Part shown: piece after piece, positions 43,904 through 53,100 of the stretch
How the letters are laid out: every line of letters begins with the position of its first letter
Numbering within the stretch: position 1 is the first letter of the stretch
Assembly: GCA_944390015.1 (NCBI GenBank)
Contig: CALXOL010000005.1
Span: forward strand, 1-64,000
Length of the DNA stretch: 64,000 nucleotides
Source of the DNA: an uncultured Spirochaetaceae bacterium
GTDB taxonomy: Bacteria; Spirochaetota; Spirochaetia; Sphaerochaetales; Sphaerochaetaceae
Direction: 5' to 3'
Translations under genes and position numbers: made by a program
The notes under the pieces: generated by a model
Database searches by the model: none
The model's input: only the letters and a program-made list of their open reading frames with translations
What the model was told of the DNA's origin: nothing

Positions 43904-44728
43904 ATGGACTATTCAGATAGGATTCAGACACACGTTGATGCTCTAAGGCATTACCTTCTAGCACAGGCGGAAGCAAATGATCCTTTTATTTCCCAAAAGG
44001 ACAGAAACGAAATAATATCCCGTGATATTCTCTCGGTATCTTCTGCGAGAAGAGGCATGCTTGTTAAGGAAATACCTGGTATGAACCCGGGATTTTCTTC
44101 ATTTCTCTCACGGTTTTCACCTATATTCACACCTGAATGGAATTCTGAATTCATGGATGAGATATCCATGCCGTCGCATTTTGCCAGGCCTTTCCAGATT
44201 ATGATTACCACATCTGATGAGGAAAACCATCATAGGCTTTCAATCACTCCTGAGGACAAGGACTTCCTGAATAAGGCAGACAAACTGGCTCGCATTGCTG
44301 CAACCTTTGAAAAGTATGAGAGCGAAGATAATGGAATCAGAGTGACAATCGATGCTTACCAGTACATACAGGATAAGAGAGCGAATCTGGTCAAGGAACT
44401 CTTCTCCCGTTCCGTAATCCGCTACAAAGGAGATAGCGCCTCTACTTCCGATAAGAGTCCATCTAATGTGGAAAAAGTGGATCGTATCCTGCTTGCTGCG
44501 ATATATGACTCATACCCTAAGAACATCGCACCGGATGATTTGGATGGTGCGATGGTTCATGTCATCCAGGCTTGTGACAATGAAAGACGCAAGGTGATGA
44601 TTTCCGAATACACAGACTTTGAGGAATTCTTCAAAGCATATCCATATGGCTGGTCTGATCATCTGATAAGAAGAACCTGGGAGACTGCGCTAAAAGAGGA
44701 AATCATCATAGAGTGTGATATAGAGTAG
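43904..44728 (+). CDS. Hypothetical protein, 274 aa
   Basis: I do not recognise this protein. It is soluble and mildly acidic, without signal peptide or membrane segments. A Ser/Pro-rich linker (SASTSDKSPSN, about residue 180) separates two parts; the C-terminal part (about 190-274) has DRILLAAIYDSYPKNIAPDD and SEYTDFEEFFKAYPYGWSDH, looking like a small helical domain. GAGGTGATAT precedes ATG 43904, so the start is firm. Its end overlaps the convergent WYL-regulator gene by 23 bp, which hints at a functional pair. Its codon use resembles neighbouring housekeeping genes. Confidence 0.7.
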   Translation: MDYSDRIQTHVDALRHYLLAQAEANDPFISQKDRNEIISRDILSVSSARRGMLVKEIPGMNPGFSSFLSRFSPIFTPEWNSEFMDEISMPSHFARPFQIMITTSDEENHHRLSITPEDKDFLNKADKLARIAATFEKYESEDNGIRVTIDAYQYIQDKRANLVKELFSRSVIRYKGDSASTSDKSPSNVEKVDRILLAAIYDSYPKNIAPDDLDGAMVHVIQACDNERRKVMISEYTDFEEFFKAYPYGWSDHLIRRTWETALKEEIIIECDIE

Positions 44729-45728
44729 CTGTCTGATCGAGTATAGCTGAGACTTTATTCCTCAGCCATGCAGGTTCAAGCAACTCTGCCTGTGTACGCA
44801 TCGAAAGTATCCAATTCACGAATTCCCTTTCTCCATAGGTTACCACTTCAAAAGTAACGGAGCCGTCTTTGTTATCAGTGATTGTAACAGTATCAGGCCA
44901 TTTCCGTTCTCTGACATACTGCACTTGTTCTGGGGCTATCCATACTTTCGCTTCAATTCTTTCTCCTCCGATAAAAGGGCCGAAAGGATCCGTCAGTAGA
45001 CCATAAGGATCAAAGTCCGGCTTTATGGCAATACTGTCCTTGATAATGCTTATGCCCTCGATTCTTTCAATTGCATATGTTCTGAGTGCTCCATTCTCAA
45101 GAAGCGCCTGCAGATACATTCCGCCATCAAAGAAAAAGGCAAAAACCGGCGAGATGTTGTTAACTTCATGTATCGATGTCTTATTCGGCACATGGTAGGT
45201 CATCGAGATGCGATTCTGTTTATTGATTGCTTTTAAAATCTGCTTGACGCTATGCTGTGTCTCCTTTGATGCAATCTTGATGATTGAGCTTATATTCTCA
45301 ATCGGGAACAGTTTTCTGGAAATACTCTTGGGATAATCAAGAGAAGGAAAGGCCACTGATTTCTGACTCAGCATTGCTGACAGTTTGCTTCTTACTGATT
45401 TGAACGCAGGAAGGACATCTTCGTTCTTCTTAAGCTCTGCCATTATATAGTGAAGAAGGATACATTCTTCCTGTGAAAACTCTGATGCAGGCAATACATT
45501 GCCGTACTTGTCCCTGTTCAGGTCAAGCATCGTCCAGAGCTTTCCCTTGCCGTTTCTTCTCTCTTCGTTTGTAAGCGGGTATCCTTCTGCCTGAAGTCTG
45601 TCTAGAAAGCGGTATGCCGTTCTTACGGAAATTCCAAAGTGCACTGCAATATCATAGATGGAACGTCCGTTCCCGTTACCAATATAAGTTGCAATACCGA
45701 GTTTTGTCGCTAAATCGTCTGAAGCCAT
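44706..45728 (-). CDS. HTH/WYL-domain transcriptional regulator
   Basis: This 340-aa regulator has an N-terminal helix-turn-helix of the DeoR/YafY type (SIYDIAVHFGISVRTAYRFL, about residues 22-42) and a central WYL domain (about 165-250) containing RISMTYHVPNKTSIHEVNNI and the fold's ligand-sensing strand region. A C-terminal WCX-like extension follows. Such proteins respond to nucleotides or DNA damage products and often control defence or stress loci. Start ATG 45728 with GGAGTAAAG upstream. It is convergent with the unknown gene at 43904 and divergent from the truncated ORF at 45829. Confidence 0.85.
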   Translation of the reverse strand: MASDDLATKLGIATYIGNGNGRSIYDIAVHFGISVRTAYRFLDRLQAEGYPLTNEERRNGKGKLWTMLDLNRDKYGNVLPASEFSQEECILLHYIMAELKKNEDVLPAFKSVRSKLSAMLSQKSVAFPSLDYPKSISRKLFPIENISSIIKIASKETQHSVKQILKAINKQNRISMTYHVPNKTSIHEVNNISPVFAFFFDGGMYLQALLENGALRTYAIERIEGISIIKDSIAIKPDFDPYGLLTDPFGPFIGGERIEAKVWIAPEQVQYVRERKWPDTVTITDNKDGSVTFEVVTYGEREFVNWILSMRTQAELLEPAWLRNKVSAILDQTATLYHTL

Positions 45729-45828
45729 TTTTTCTTTACTCCAGTAGTATTATCCAATGTTTTCAAAACTCTGTCAGCATATGACATAGATGAAAATTAA
45801 GGTAAAACTGATTCAGGAGATTCAAATC

Positions 45829-46086
45829 ATGATTGACAAATTCTCGCCTTATTGGAAAAAAGCATGCGAGTTAATCAATTATACATATCCAGAGGATCTT
45901 GATAGCTGGAAATGTCCAGAAAATGGTACAATTAATATCTCATCACCCGTTCTGGAAAAGCTCTCATTAGGGGATGTAGTCTGCATTAATAGTATCAATT
46001 ATTCCTACTTCTTTATCTTTAGCATGCTTAGCTCCGCAATACTGGATTACACACCATTAGCATTGCTTTCAACCAGTAAAACCTGA
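45829..46086 (+). pseudogene. 5' fragment of an unknown gene cut by the IS1634-type element
   Basis: The frame begins MIDKFSPYWKKACELINYTY with AGGAG upstream of ATG 45829 and runs 85 codons. Its last codon and stop (ACCTGA) lie in the terminal inverted repeat of the insertion sequence that begins at 46082, so the original gene was longer. The remaining product (a short acidic region followed by hydrophobic FFIFSMLSSAILDY) matches nothing I recognise. The rest of the gene is not found on the other side of the element. Confidence 0.6.
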
Positions 46087-47868
46087 ATTCTGCTTTAATA
46101 ACTATGGCATCTGAATAGAGAACAGCTTGTCAGCAGCCTCAGAGGGCAGGCATTCAAGCAGCTTTGCAAGGTATTCCCTCTGTGTTTTGCTCACCAGTCC
46201 TTTAAGCTCCTTTGCCTTTTTCAGGTGTTCGATCTTCACCTTGGAGAATGTGATCTTGTCCAGGGATGTGCGGATTGAGTTGAGCGTCCACTGACCATCA
46301 AAGCCATCCATTCTCCTGCGTATCTCAGAGATCAGGATTGATGAGATGAACAGCGTGAACAGCTTTCCATCCATAGCCTTGGCAGAGTGGGTGCCAAGCC
46401 TCTTGGCATCCTGTTCGTTCTTCAGATCATAGAATGCCTTTTCCACAGCATCCTTGGACCTGTAAATCTCCAGAACCTCGCGGCTGGTGAGATCCACCTG
46501 ATCGGTCACGATTGCCAAGTAGCCTGCGTAATGACTTTCTGCGTCCTCAAGGGCCTTCTCTTTGTAGGAATAAGTCTTCTTCTCAACACCATCAACCGTC
46601 TCCACATTCATGTCGAAATACTTTGCATAAAGGGCGACATGGGCCTCGTTCCAGTCTCCTGCATTGAGCTCCCTGAAGCATTCGGCAAGCTTCATGTCCA
46701 GCTTCATCCCCCTCCTGCCGGCATCTTCGTTGTCGGATGTATAGACATGTATCCGGCAGGGCCAGTGGAAATCCTCATTGCTCCAGTACTGCAAAGATGA
46801 TGTCTTTGCATAGACGGCCTCTCCGTTACTGGTGACGATTATGTTGGACGGATGCCTGATCGATGACCTCACCTCATCAATGGCTGCTTTTACCTTGCCT
46901 GAAGACAGGGGCATGGCGACAATGAACTGGTAACTGAAGCTGTACATTGAATTTATGTTGTGCTTTGCATAGAAACCCTTGTCCATGACGAACAACATGT
47001 TCTTCATGTTGAATGCAAAGCCCTCCTTCATCACATGCTCAAGGGTGGAAACATCCCGGATGTCGCCGTCATGCACATGGTAGTAGAGCGGCAGCTTGGA
47101 TCCGCTGTCCACGACAAGGCCAAGATTGATCTGCGGGAGATCTTCATGATCCCTGTTGTAGCCGAACTCCACCATCTCGTTCTCCTTCGAGTAGGATGAG
47201 ATTGATGTTATGTCGTTGAAGCAGGGCTTGCCTGAAGAGGCTGTATTGCGCCAGCTCTTCAGGAACTCCTTCCTTCTTGCCTCTTCCATTGAGGAGAAAA
47301 GCCTGGTGATGTCCGGCCCCTCAAGACTCTTTCCCTTGATCGGGCTTTCATGATCCTCCTGCCATGAAGAGTACAGATAGGCGGCATTCCTGCCTGATGA
47401 GACATAGTAGAACGAGAGCGAGAGTATTGTGTCCCATGTTCTTGGAAATGCTGCTTTCAGCGTCTCTACAAGTTTGATCTCTGTCGCAATCCTCCAAAGC
47501 ACACGGACCATGCCGACCCTGTTCTGATCGGCAAGGCTGAGTTTTGTCTCCTCGTTTATCTCCGCTTTGACCAGATGCCGCCTCTTCGGGACCAGCTTGC
47601 CACTCTCGTCAAGCCTGCCGACATACTCAAGGCTTGTCTCAGCCTGTTTCTTCTCCTTGTTCCAGACATGCGACTTCTGGATGTATGCATATTTACGGCC
47701 GTTGACCTCGTTGATGTAATAGCCGGTTCTCTCGTCCTTTTTCATAGTTATTAATATTACTATGAAAACAAGAAACACACAAGCCTGTTTTGATAGATAA
47801 TTTCAAAAAATACATGGAATTAATCTTGAATGGGCATTTGCTGCATAGTTATTATGCCAGAATTCAGG
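46082..47868. mobile_element. IS1634-type insertion sequence
   Basis: A 1.79-kb element bounded by 25-bp terminal inverted repeats, 46082-46106 (starting CCTGAATTCTG) and 47844-47868 (ending CAGAATTCAGG), identical at 22 of 25 positions. It carries one transposase gene on the minus strand. No flanking target duplication is visible (left flank ...AGTAAAA, right flank ATGAAAA...). Both neighbours are truncated exactly at its ends, implying a deletion or recombination after insertion. Confidence 0.85.
46102..47745 (-). CDS. IS1634-family (IS4-like DDE) transposase
   Basis: This protein of about 547 aa starts MKKDERTGYYINEVNGRKYA with the N-terminal region typical of IS1634 proteins. The DDE triad is visible: first Asp in LGLVVDSGSKLPLY (about residue 220), second in LFVMDKGFYAK, and the Glu in YRSKDAVEKAFYDLKN. 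All three acids are present, so the enzyme may be active. ATG 47745 has no good Shine-Dalgarno sequence; the frame continues upstream to 47778. The stop codon lies inside the terminal repeat. Confidence 0.9.
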   Translation of the reverse strand: MKKDERTGYYINEVNGRKYAYIQKSHVWNKEKKQAETSLEYVGRLDESGKLVPKRRHLVKAEINEETKLSLADQNRVGMVRVLWRIATEIKLVETLKAAFPRTWDTILSLSFYYVSSGRNAAYLYSSWQEDHESPIKGKSLEGPDITRLFSSMEEARRKEFLKSWRNTASSGKPCFNDITSISSYSKENEMVEFGYNRDHEDLPQINLGLVVDSGSKLPLYYHVHDGDIRDVSTLEHVMKEGFAFNMKNMLFVMDKGFYAKHNINSMYSFSYQFIVAMPLSSGKVKAAIDEVRSSIRHPSNIIVTSNGEAVYAKTSSLQYWSNEDFHWPCRIHVYTSDNEDAGRRGMKLDMKLAECFRELNAGDWNEAHVALYAKYFDMNVETVDGVEKKTYSYKEKALEDAESHYAGYLAIVTDQVDLTSREVLEIYRSKDAVEKAFYDLKNEQDAKRLGTHSAKAMDGKLFTLFISSILISEIRRRMDGFDGQWTLNSIRTSLDKITFSKVKIEHLKKAKELKGLVSKTQREYLAKLLECLPSEAADKLFSIQMP

Positions 47869-47982
47869 ATGAAAAGAATAAATCCAACTAACTACAATAT
47901 CATTGTGGTATATATGTCCAAATACAACTAATATAATACCGAAGCCTTTTAATATGTCTATGTACGATAAACGGTTCTTCAT
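47869..47982 (-). pseudogene. 5' fragment of an acyltransferase (AT3) gene truncated by the IS
   Basis: ATG 47982 begins MKNRLSYIDILKGFGIILVV and continues FGHIYHNDIVVSWIYSFH, the unmistakable N-terminus of acyltransferase-3 membrane proteins, in which SFH is normally followed by MPLFF. After 38 codons it meets the IS end at 47868; the frame then runs on in IS sequence to a stop at 47803. The other part of the gene is absent from the window. Confidence 0.8.
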
Positions 47983-48323
47983 GGATACACACTCTATTGG
48001 TTTAATTTGTTATACACACTTAAAATTATCAATAATATTTTGTTTAATTTAAAAACTTAACCAATGTCCTAACTAGCGAAATATATCTAGTGCAACGCCT
48101 CAAAATCATGAATTACAACTTGCCGAATTATTATGCCTTTTATTGAAATCAATAACCCCCCTTATTTAGTCTTCAAAATTCAAAAAAGAATCGACACCGT
48201 CAGATTCTCAATTTATTACTAGAGCCACAGGAATTCAGATCTTTTAATGTTTTAATCTCTTCTTCTCAAGAGCTTATTTTATCATACATATATAAAAAAG
48301 AATCTGAAAACAAACTATATTTT
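47983..48323. other. Intergenic, AT-rich, no feature recognised
   Basis: About 340 bp of very AT-rich DNA between the truncated acyltransferase and the intact one. I see no open frame of note, RNA gene or convincing terminator. Composition marks the left border of the polysaccharide locus. Confidence 0.5.
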
Positions 48324-49316
48324 CTAATTTCCTGTTAATTGTTTTTCCCATTTTAAAAGAGGTCGTTCCACATATTTAGTTTCTAACAGAGCAAAAACAT
48401 ATGCTAAAACAAATTTAACTATCCACCCACAAATTTGAATAAATAAATTATCTTTAAAATCTATGAACATCGAGATGATATAAAATGGTAACCCTGCACC
48501 AAGAAAAAAAGTAAAGCCTACTTCACTAAATTTGCTAAGTAAATCGAAATGATAATTATAGTAAAAGAAAAAGACAAAAATAGCGATTCCTAAATTATAT
48601 GCAACTATATATGCGATGAAATTATCATAAGAAAGTATTGTCGAAATTAATAAACCCACCTCAAATATTATAAGAAGGATAATGTTTTCTCTTGTTCCAA
48701 TATTATTTTTATCAACATAATTAAAATCAATACCAAGAAACGATACCGCAAACAGCAACATAAAAGCTGTCGGGAATGGCATTCCTGTAATTCTTCTTAT
48801 AAGTCCAAGGATAACAGAAAGAATCATCAAAACTGCTAAAACACAATATTTCATATTTAACTTTTCAGTGTTTCTTGTATATACATCAACACCTGTCATA
48901 CCAATTAAAATAAAGAAAGAAACCTGGATAGGAAGCATCCAACTAGCTCCAATTATGCAATCAACTCCTACGAATTGGTTGAAAAGAGTAGCATTGATTA
49001 ATGTATCGGTAATTGATACCCCCCCCCACTCTTTATTTACAAGATAAGGCATAAAAAGATGAGCAAGGTACGTTAAGCCAAGTATAAACCAATATATAGG
49101 ATAAATTCTAATTAAACGATTAAATATATATTGATTAGCTGTACGTTTTTTTCTTGAAGATAAGGCAAGATACCCAGATAATAGAAAAAAAATAACAACT
49201 CCAATTCTCCCAATAACAAATTTAAAAATTGCTCCTGAAACAGAATAAAGGTGACTAAAAAAAACAAGAAGAATGGCAATTCCTCTTAAACTACTAATCC
49301 AATATTGCTTTGTCAT
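48324..49316 (-). CDS. Acyltransferase-3 family membrane protein (probable glycan O-acetyltransferase), contains G9 tract
   Basis: This 330-aa protein has about ten transmembrane helices. The N-terminus YWISSLRGIAILLVFFSHLY carries the conserved RxxAxxxVxxxH-type motif of AT3 acyltransferases, which move acetyl groups across the inner membrane onto O-antigen or capsule sugars. The frame is intact through a run of nine G/C (49019-49027), which encodes WGGV; gain or loss of one base would inactivate it. AAGGATATT precedes ATG 49316. It belongs to the AT-rich polysaccharide cluster. Confidence 0.85.
   Translation of the reverse strand: MTKQYWISSLRGIAILLVFFSHLYSVSGAIFKFVIGRIGVVIFFLLSGYLALSSRKKRTANQYIFNRLIRIYPIYWFILGLTYLAHLFMPYLVNKEWGGVSITDTLINATLFNQFVGVDCIIGASWMLPIQVSFFILIGMTGVDVYTRNTEKLNMKYCVLAVLMILSVILGLIRRITGMPFPTAFMLLFAVSFLGIDFNYVDKNNIGTRENIILLIIFEVGLLISTILSYDNFIAYIVAYNLGIAIFVFFFYYNYHFDLLSKFSEVGFTFFLGAGLPFYIISMFIDFKDNLFIQICGWIVKFVLAYVFALLETKYVERPLLKWEKQLTGN
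49019..49027. repeat. Homopolymer C9/G9 inside the acyltransferase gene
   Basis: Nine consecutive C on the plus strand, in a region that is about 70 percent AT. It is in frame in this sequence. Such tracts change length by slipped-strand mispairing. Confidence 0.85.
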
Positions 49317-49463
49317 TTTTTAATATCCTTCTTTTTATAACGCTTCTATCTTAAGGACATCTTAATTTCTTCTAGATTAAACAAGTGCTCCCATATTATA
49401 CACATATTTATCCCACGTTTTTACTTTTAATATTGTGCACACTTTCTCCTCTGTTTTACTCTA

Positions 49464-50714
49464 CTAATCTCTTTTAAATATATCTCTTGTATAAACCTTT
49501 TCTTTTACATCATCTAAGGCGCTGTCATAGCGGTTGGCTATGATTGCGTTACTTTTCTTTTTAAATTCATCAAGATTATTTATTACTTTACTTCCAAAGA
49601 AAGTGTCTCCATCTTTTAGTGTTGGTTCATATATTATTATGGTAGCACCTTTTGCTTTGACTCTTTTCATTACGCCTTGGATACTGCTCTGCCTGAAGTT
49701 ATCTGAGTTGCTTTTCATCGTAAGGCGATATACTCCAATTACGATTTCTTTTTCTTTGTTCTTATCCCAAGCATCACCCATTTCATAAGCGCCTGCGATT
49801 TCAAGTACTCGGCTTGCAATGTAATCTTTTCTTGTTCTGTTGCTTTCCACGATGGCCTCAATTAGGTTTTCTGGAACATCTTGGTAGTTGGCTAAAAGTT
49901 GTTTAGTGTCTTTGGGAAGACAGTATCCACCATAGCCAAATGATGGGTTGTTGTAATGAGTTCCAATTCGTGGATCCAAGCAAACGCCATCTATAATTTC
50001 TTTCGTGTTAAGTCCCTTCATTTCCGCATAAGTATCAAGCTCATTGAAGAAAGAGACTCGTAATGCTAGGTAAGTATTTGCAAAAAGCTTTACCGCTTCT
50101 GCTTCTGTGAATCCCATGAACAGGGTATCAACATTTTCTTTTATTGCACCTTCCTGTAATAGTCTTGCAAATGCATGTGCAGCATCTACAAGGTTATTAT
50201 CATTCATATCGGTACCAACGATGATCCTGCTTGGGTAGAGATTATCGTAAAGTGCTTTTGATTCTCGTAAGAACTCAGGACTAAATAGTATGTTTTTACA
50301 TCCAGTTTGTTCTCTTATTTTCTTTGTATACCCAACTGGAATTGTCGATTTGATTATGATAAATGCATCTGGTGCATATTGCAGTGCAAGATCAATCACA
50401 GTTTCAACGGCTGAAGTGTCAAAGAAATTCTTTTTACTATCATAATTGGTTGGTGTTGCAATTATAATGAAGTCCGCATCAGAATAAGCATTCTTTGCAT
50501 CAGTTGTTGCTTTAAGATGCAGGTCTTTCTCCTTTAGATATTTCTCAATATATTCATCTTGTATTGGAGATTTTCCAGCATTAATTAAATCAACTTTCTC
50601 TTGTAAAATATCAACAGCATAAACATTATGATGCTGTGAAAGTAAGATGGCTATTGAAAGTCCTACATATCCTGTTCCTGCTACTGCTATTTTTAAATTC
50701 TTGTAATCTCTCAT
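49464..50714 (-). CDS. UDP-glucose/GDP-mannose-type nucleotide-sugar 6-dehydrogenase
   Basis: This protein of about 416 aa shows the NAD site [20 protein letters not shown], the central helix domain with the catalytic Cys in [28 protein letters not shown], and the C-terminal UDP-binding domain. It oxidises a nucleotide sugar twice to the uronic acid, most likely UDP-glucose to UDP-glucuronate for surface polysaccharide. ATG 50714 (MRDYKNLK) is preferred to TTG 50726; the ribosome-binding site is poor (GGAATT). It is separated from neighbours by 147 bp and about 280 bp and may have its own promoter. Confidence 0.9.
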   Translation of the reverse strand: MRDYKNLKIAVAGTGYVGLSIAILLSQHHNVYAVDILQEKVDLINAGKSPIQDEYIEKYLKEKDLHLKATTDAKNAYSDADFIIIATPTNYDSKKNFFDTSAVETVIDLALQYAPDAFIIIKSTIPVGYTKKIREQTGCKNILFSPEFLRESKALYDNLYPSRIIVGTDMNDNNLVDAAHAFARLLQEGAIKENVDTLFMGFTEAEAVKLFANTYLALRVSFFNELDTYAEMKGLNTKEIIDGVCLDPRIGTHYNNPSFGYGGYCLPKDTKQLLANYQDVPENLIEAIVESNRTRKDYIASRVLEIAGAYEMGDAWDKNKEKEIVIGVYRLTMKSNSDNFRQSSIQGVMKRVKAKGATIIIYEPTLKDGDTFFGSKVINNLDEFKKKSNAIIANRYDSALDDVKEKVYTRDIFKRD

Positions 50715-50996
50715 ATATAATTCCAATTTAGATATACTACGATATAATTCGTTTTTCTTTAAGTGTCTTTTGGGGACATCTACTAAACATTATTGTTTTA
50801 GAACAATATGCAATCTCCATAATCCGCTTTTGTACAAGACATTCGGAGCCTTTTTAGCTATCCCTCGATCTTACCATACAAATTACGCATCAAATTCAAT
50901 CTATTTTATTCATCGCTCAGCAAAGTCCATTTATAAAGAAAAGAGATACATAGTGGACAAAGAATGGGGAACTTATTGATGTGACGGTTATCAACG

Positions 50997-51263
50997 TCAA
51001 CGACTGTTCGTAATATTATCTCCTTCCGCCAGTTTATTTGATGGCAAGACCTGTACAGATAAGTGGCATCTGCATCGGTGGTAGTCTATCTCCATGTCCT
51101 GTCCCATCTCGCAATAGAGCGTCATGTCCTTGAGCCTCATGCTAACTCTTCCACAGATATGAACAAGACTTCCACAGTACGGACATCTTTTCTCTGCCGT
51201 ATTCCGCTTGCTTTCCAGATGAAGCACCAGACGCTTCCCGTCTTCGACTATTTCTGTGCTGAT
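50997..51263 (-). pseudogene. Remnant of an ISL3-family transposase (N-terminal zinc finger only)
   Basis: The frame reads ISTEIVEDGKRLVLHLESKR then CPYCGSLVHICGR and ends ...YHRCRCHLSVQVLPSNK, i.e. the zf-ISL3 N-terminal domain. There is no start codon in the first part and the catalytic DDE domain is missing, so this is a short relic. It lies in a gene-poor stretch (50715-51463) between two polysaccharide genes that otherwise shows nothing recognisable. Confidence 0.6.
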
Positions 51264-51463
51264 ATATTATAGGCTTGAAAAGATGGGTTGTTTGCTATAA
51301 TTTAGACAAAGAGTATGTGTTTGTCCGTCTGTTTTATGTGGTAACTAAACTTTATAACCCACATGCTCTTCTTTTCAATCTCTATTCCGCTTCCCTCATC
51401 TTTCCGAGAAGAACTGTTTTTAATAAAGAATACTCCTTGAACAATCATTTTTCAGAGAATTCC

Positions 51464-52566
51464 CTATAGTTCCTCGGATTCAGTTTCTTTTACTATTTTT
51501 TCTAAGTACTTATCCAGTTTACTACACGTAGATGATATTATCTTGTTCCACACCTTATCTAGTGTTTTCATTCTTATCTGATCAATAACAAAACAACAAA
51601 GATAAATCATAAACACACAGTAGATCATATAGACATACATATGCTCTAGATGATTCTGCAACTTTAGAATAAAAAACCAGATATTTTTTTTAAATGCTCC
51701 ATTATCATGAATCAAATAAACCGTTAAAGTCGAACTTGCTATAATATTTATTATCTTTGATTTAAATGATATCTTTGAAAAAGACAATAGGACACAAACA
51801 GCTGTAATTGTTATCAATGGACTTGCGTTACCTTCAAAATGTCCTACGTAATTGCTGACAACAGGAATAAAGTTAGATACATATTCCAATGCAAAACGCA
51901 AGCAAATTAGCATAATAAAACATACAAGTCCTATGGTTTTAATTGGCAAATTTGAAATCCTATCTTTATTGAATTCAACATAGTCTCCAATGAAAACAAT
52001 GTATATTCCGAATGTAATTCCACTATAATATGCAGCAGACGGAGTGATAAAACCAAATAGACCCAATAATATAAAAAGTACAAAAATAAAAATACTATAT
52101 TTTTGGGGTCTCTTTCTGAAATATATTGCAGCATTCTGAATAAAAGGGCCAAGCATATAAACAGCAAAGTATGCTGTGACGAACCAATTCATATTTGATG
52201 ATATCGGAAAAAGCTGTTTTAAATTCGTAACAGTATCTCTTTGCCCATATATAGTTATATTAACTAAAAGCAATGACCAATTTATGAATAAAATCTGACC
52301 AAGCAGTATCATTAACCGCTTAAAAGTAAAATGGTACTTAACAAGAAACCAACCAGTAAGCAAAAAGAAAACATTATTTGATATTTTAGCTAAAAGTCCG
52401 CTTATTTCACTTGCAAACCAAAATACGGGGGGGGGGCGAATGAAAGCTGCCTAATACCATGCAAAAAATAGTGAAAAGAAATTATTGTCATCATTGCAAT
52501 AATTCTCAGCAACTCAAAGCTGCTATTTCTCTTATTATAACGATTGTCTTCATAATCAATCTTCAT
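51464..52566 (-). CDS. Acyltransferase-3 family protein, frameshifted at a C10 tract (probably phase-variable, OFF)
   Basis: ATG 52566 (AAGGAAGG upstream) opens MKIDYEDNRYNKRNSSFELL and continues RIIAMMTIISFHYFLHGIRQ, a typical AT3 start. At a run of ten C on the coding strand (52427-52436) the frame shifts and ends soon after. The main body (VFWFASEISGLLAKISNNVF, then LTGWFLVKYHF through 51464) is in another frame that would be joined if the run were 8 or 11. There are no other lesions, so this looks like a switch and not decay. In the ON state it would be a membrane acyltransferase of about 367 aa. Confidence 0.82.
52427..52436. repeat. Homopolymer G10/C10 contingency tract
   Basis: Ten G on the plus strand within about codons 44-47 of the acyltransferase gene, in very AT-rich DNA. 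Eight or eleven bases restore the frame. Confidence 0.88.
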
Positions 52567-53100
52567 AAAAATATATCCTTCCTTGCATAAATTTTATCTT
52601 ATCTTTATTAAAATGATTATCTTATTTAGTAATAAGTGATCTAATTCTACCTAAATTAAAGCATACTTAATTTTAAAGCTATTTTTGAGTAAAGTCATAC
52701 ATTAAGCAATTACTAACATCAATTCTTCGTTTTTGAAAATAAAAACAATCACAGATAGGCTTCTTTTCAAGGTGAATGTCCTGGGTATAATTTACAATTT
52801 ACCTTCATACAGATGTACTCTTAAAATAATTATTTTGCCACTCATAAGGCATCTATAATCACCTACCATGATAAAACTCTGGTTAATTTTAGCCTTGAAT
52901 TAAAACGTTATAGACATATATCTTAAAAAAGTATATGTACGCCACATGGAAATGAACCGAACTATGATTAGAGTTAAAAGTCCAACCATCTTTATGTAGT
53001 GCATAAAGAATACCCCTCTGCACATAAAATATGTTATGCAATAGTTCTTTTTTACCTCTTTTTGTAATCTTATACCAGTATTTCGATAAGAGGCTAAGAT
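52567..53100. other. Intergenic, AT-rich, no gene recognised
   Basis: About 530 bp. A minus-strand frame of some 65 codons without a convincing start (about 52910-53098) is visible but has no recognisable similarity. No RNA gene or clear terminator seen. Confidence 0.4.

Noticed and set aside
47743-47754. CATAGTTATTAA next to the transposase start as the outer IS end
   Set aside because: A longer repeat pair at 46082-46106 and 47844-47868 (22/25 identical) fits better and coincides with both truncated genes.
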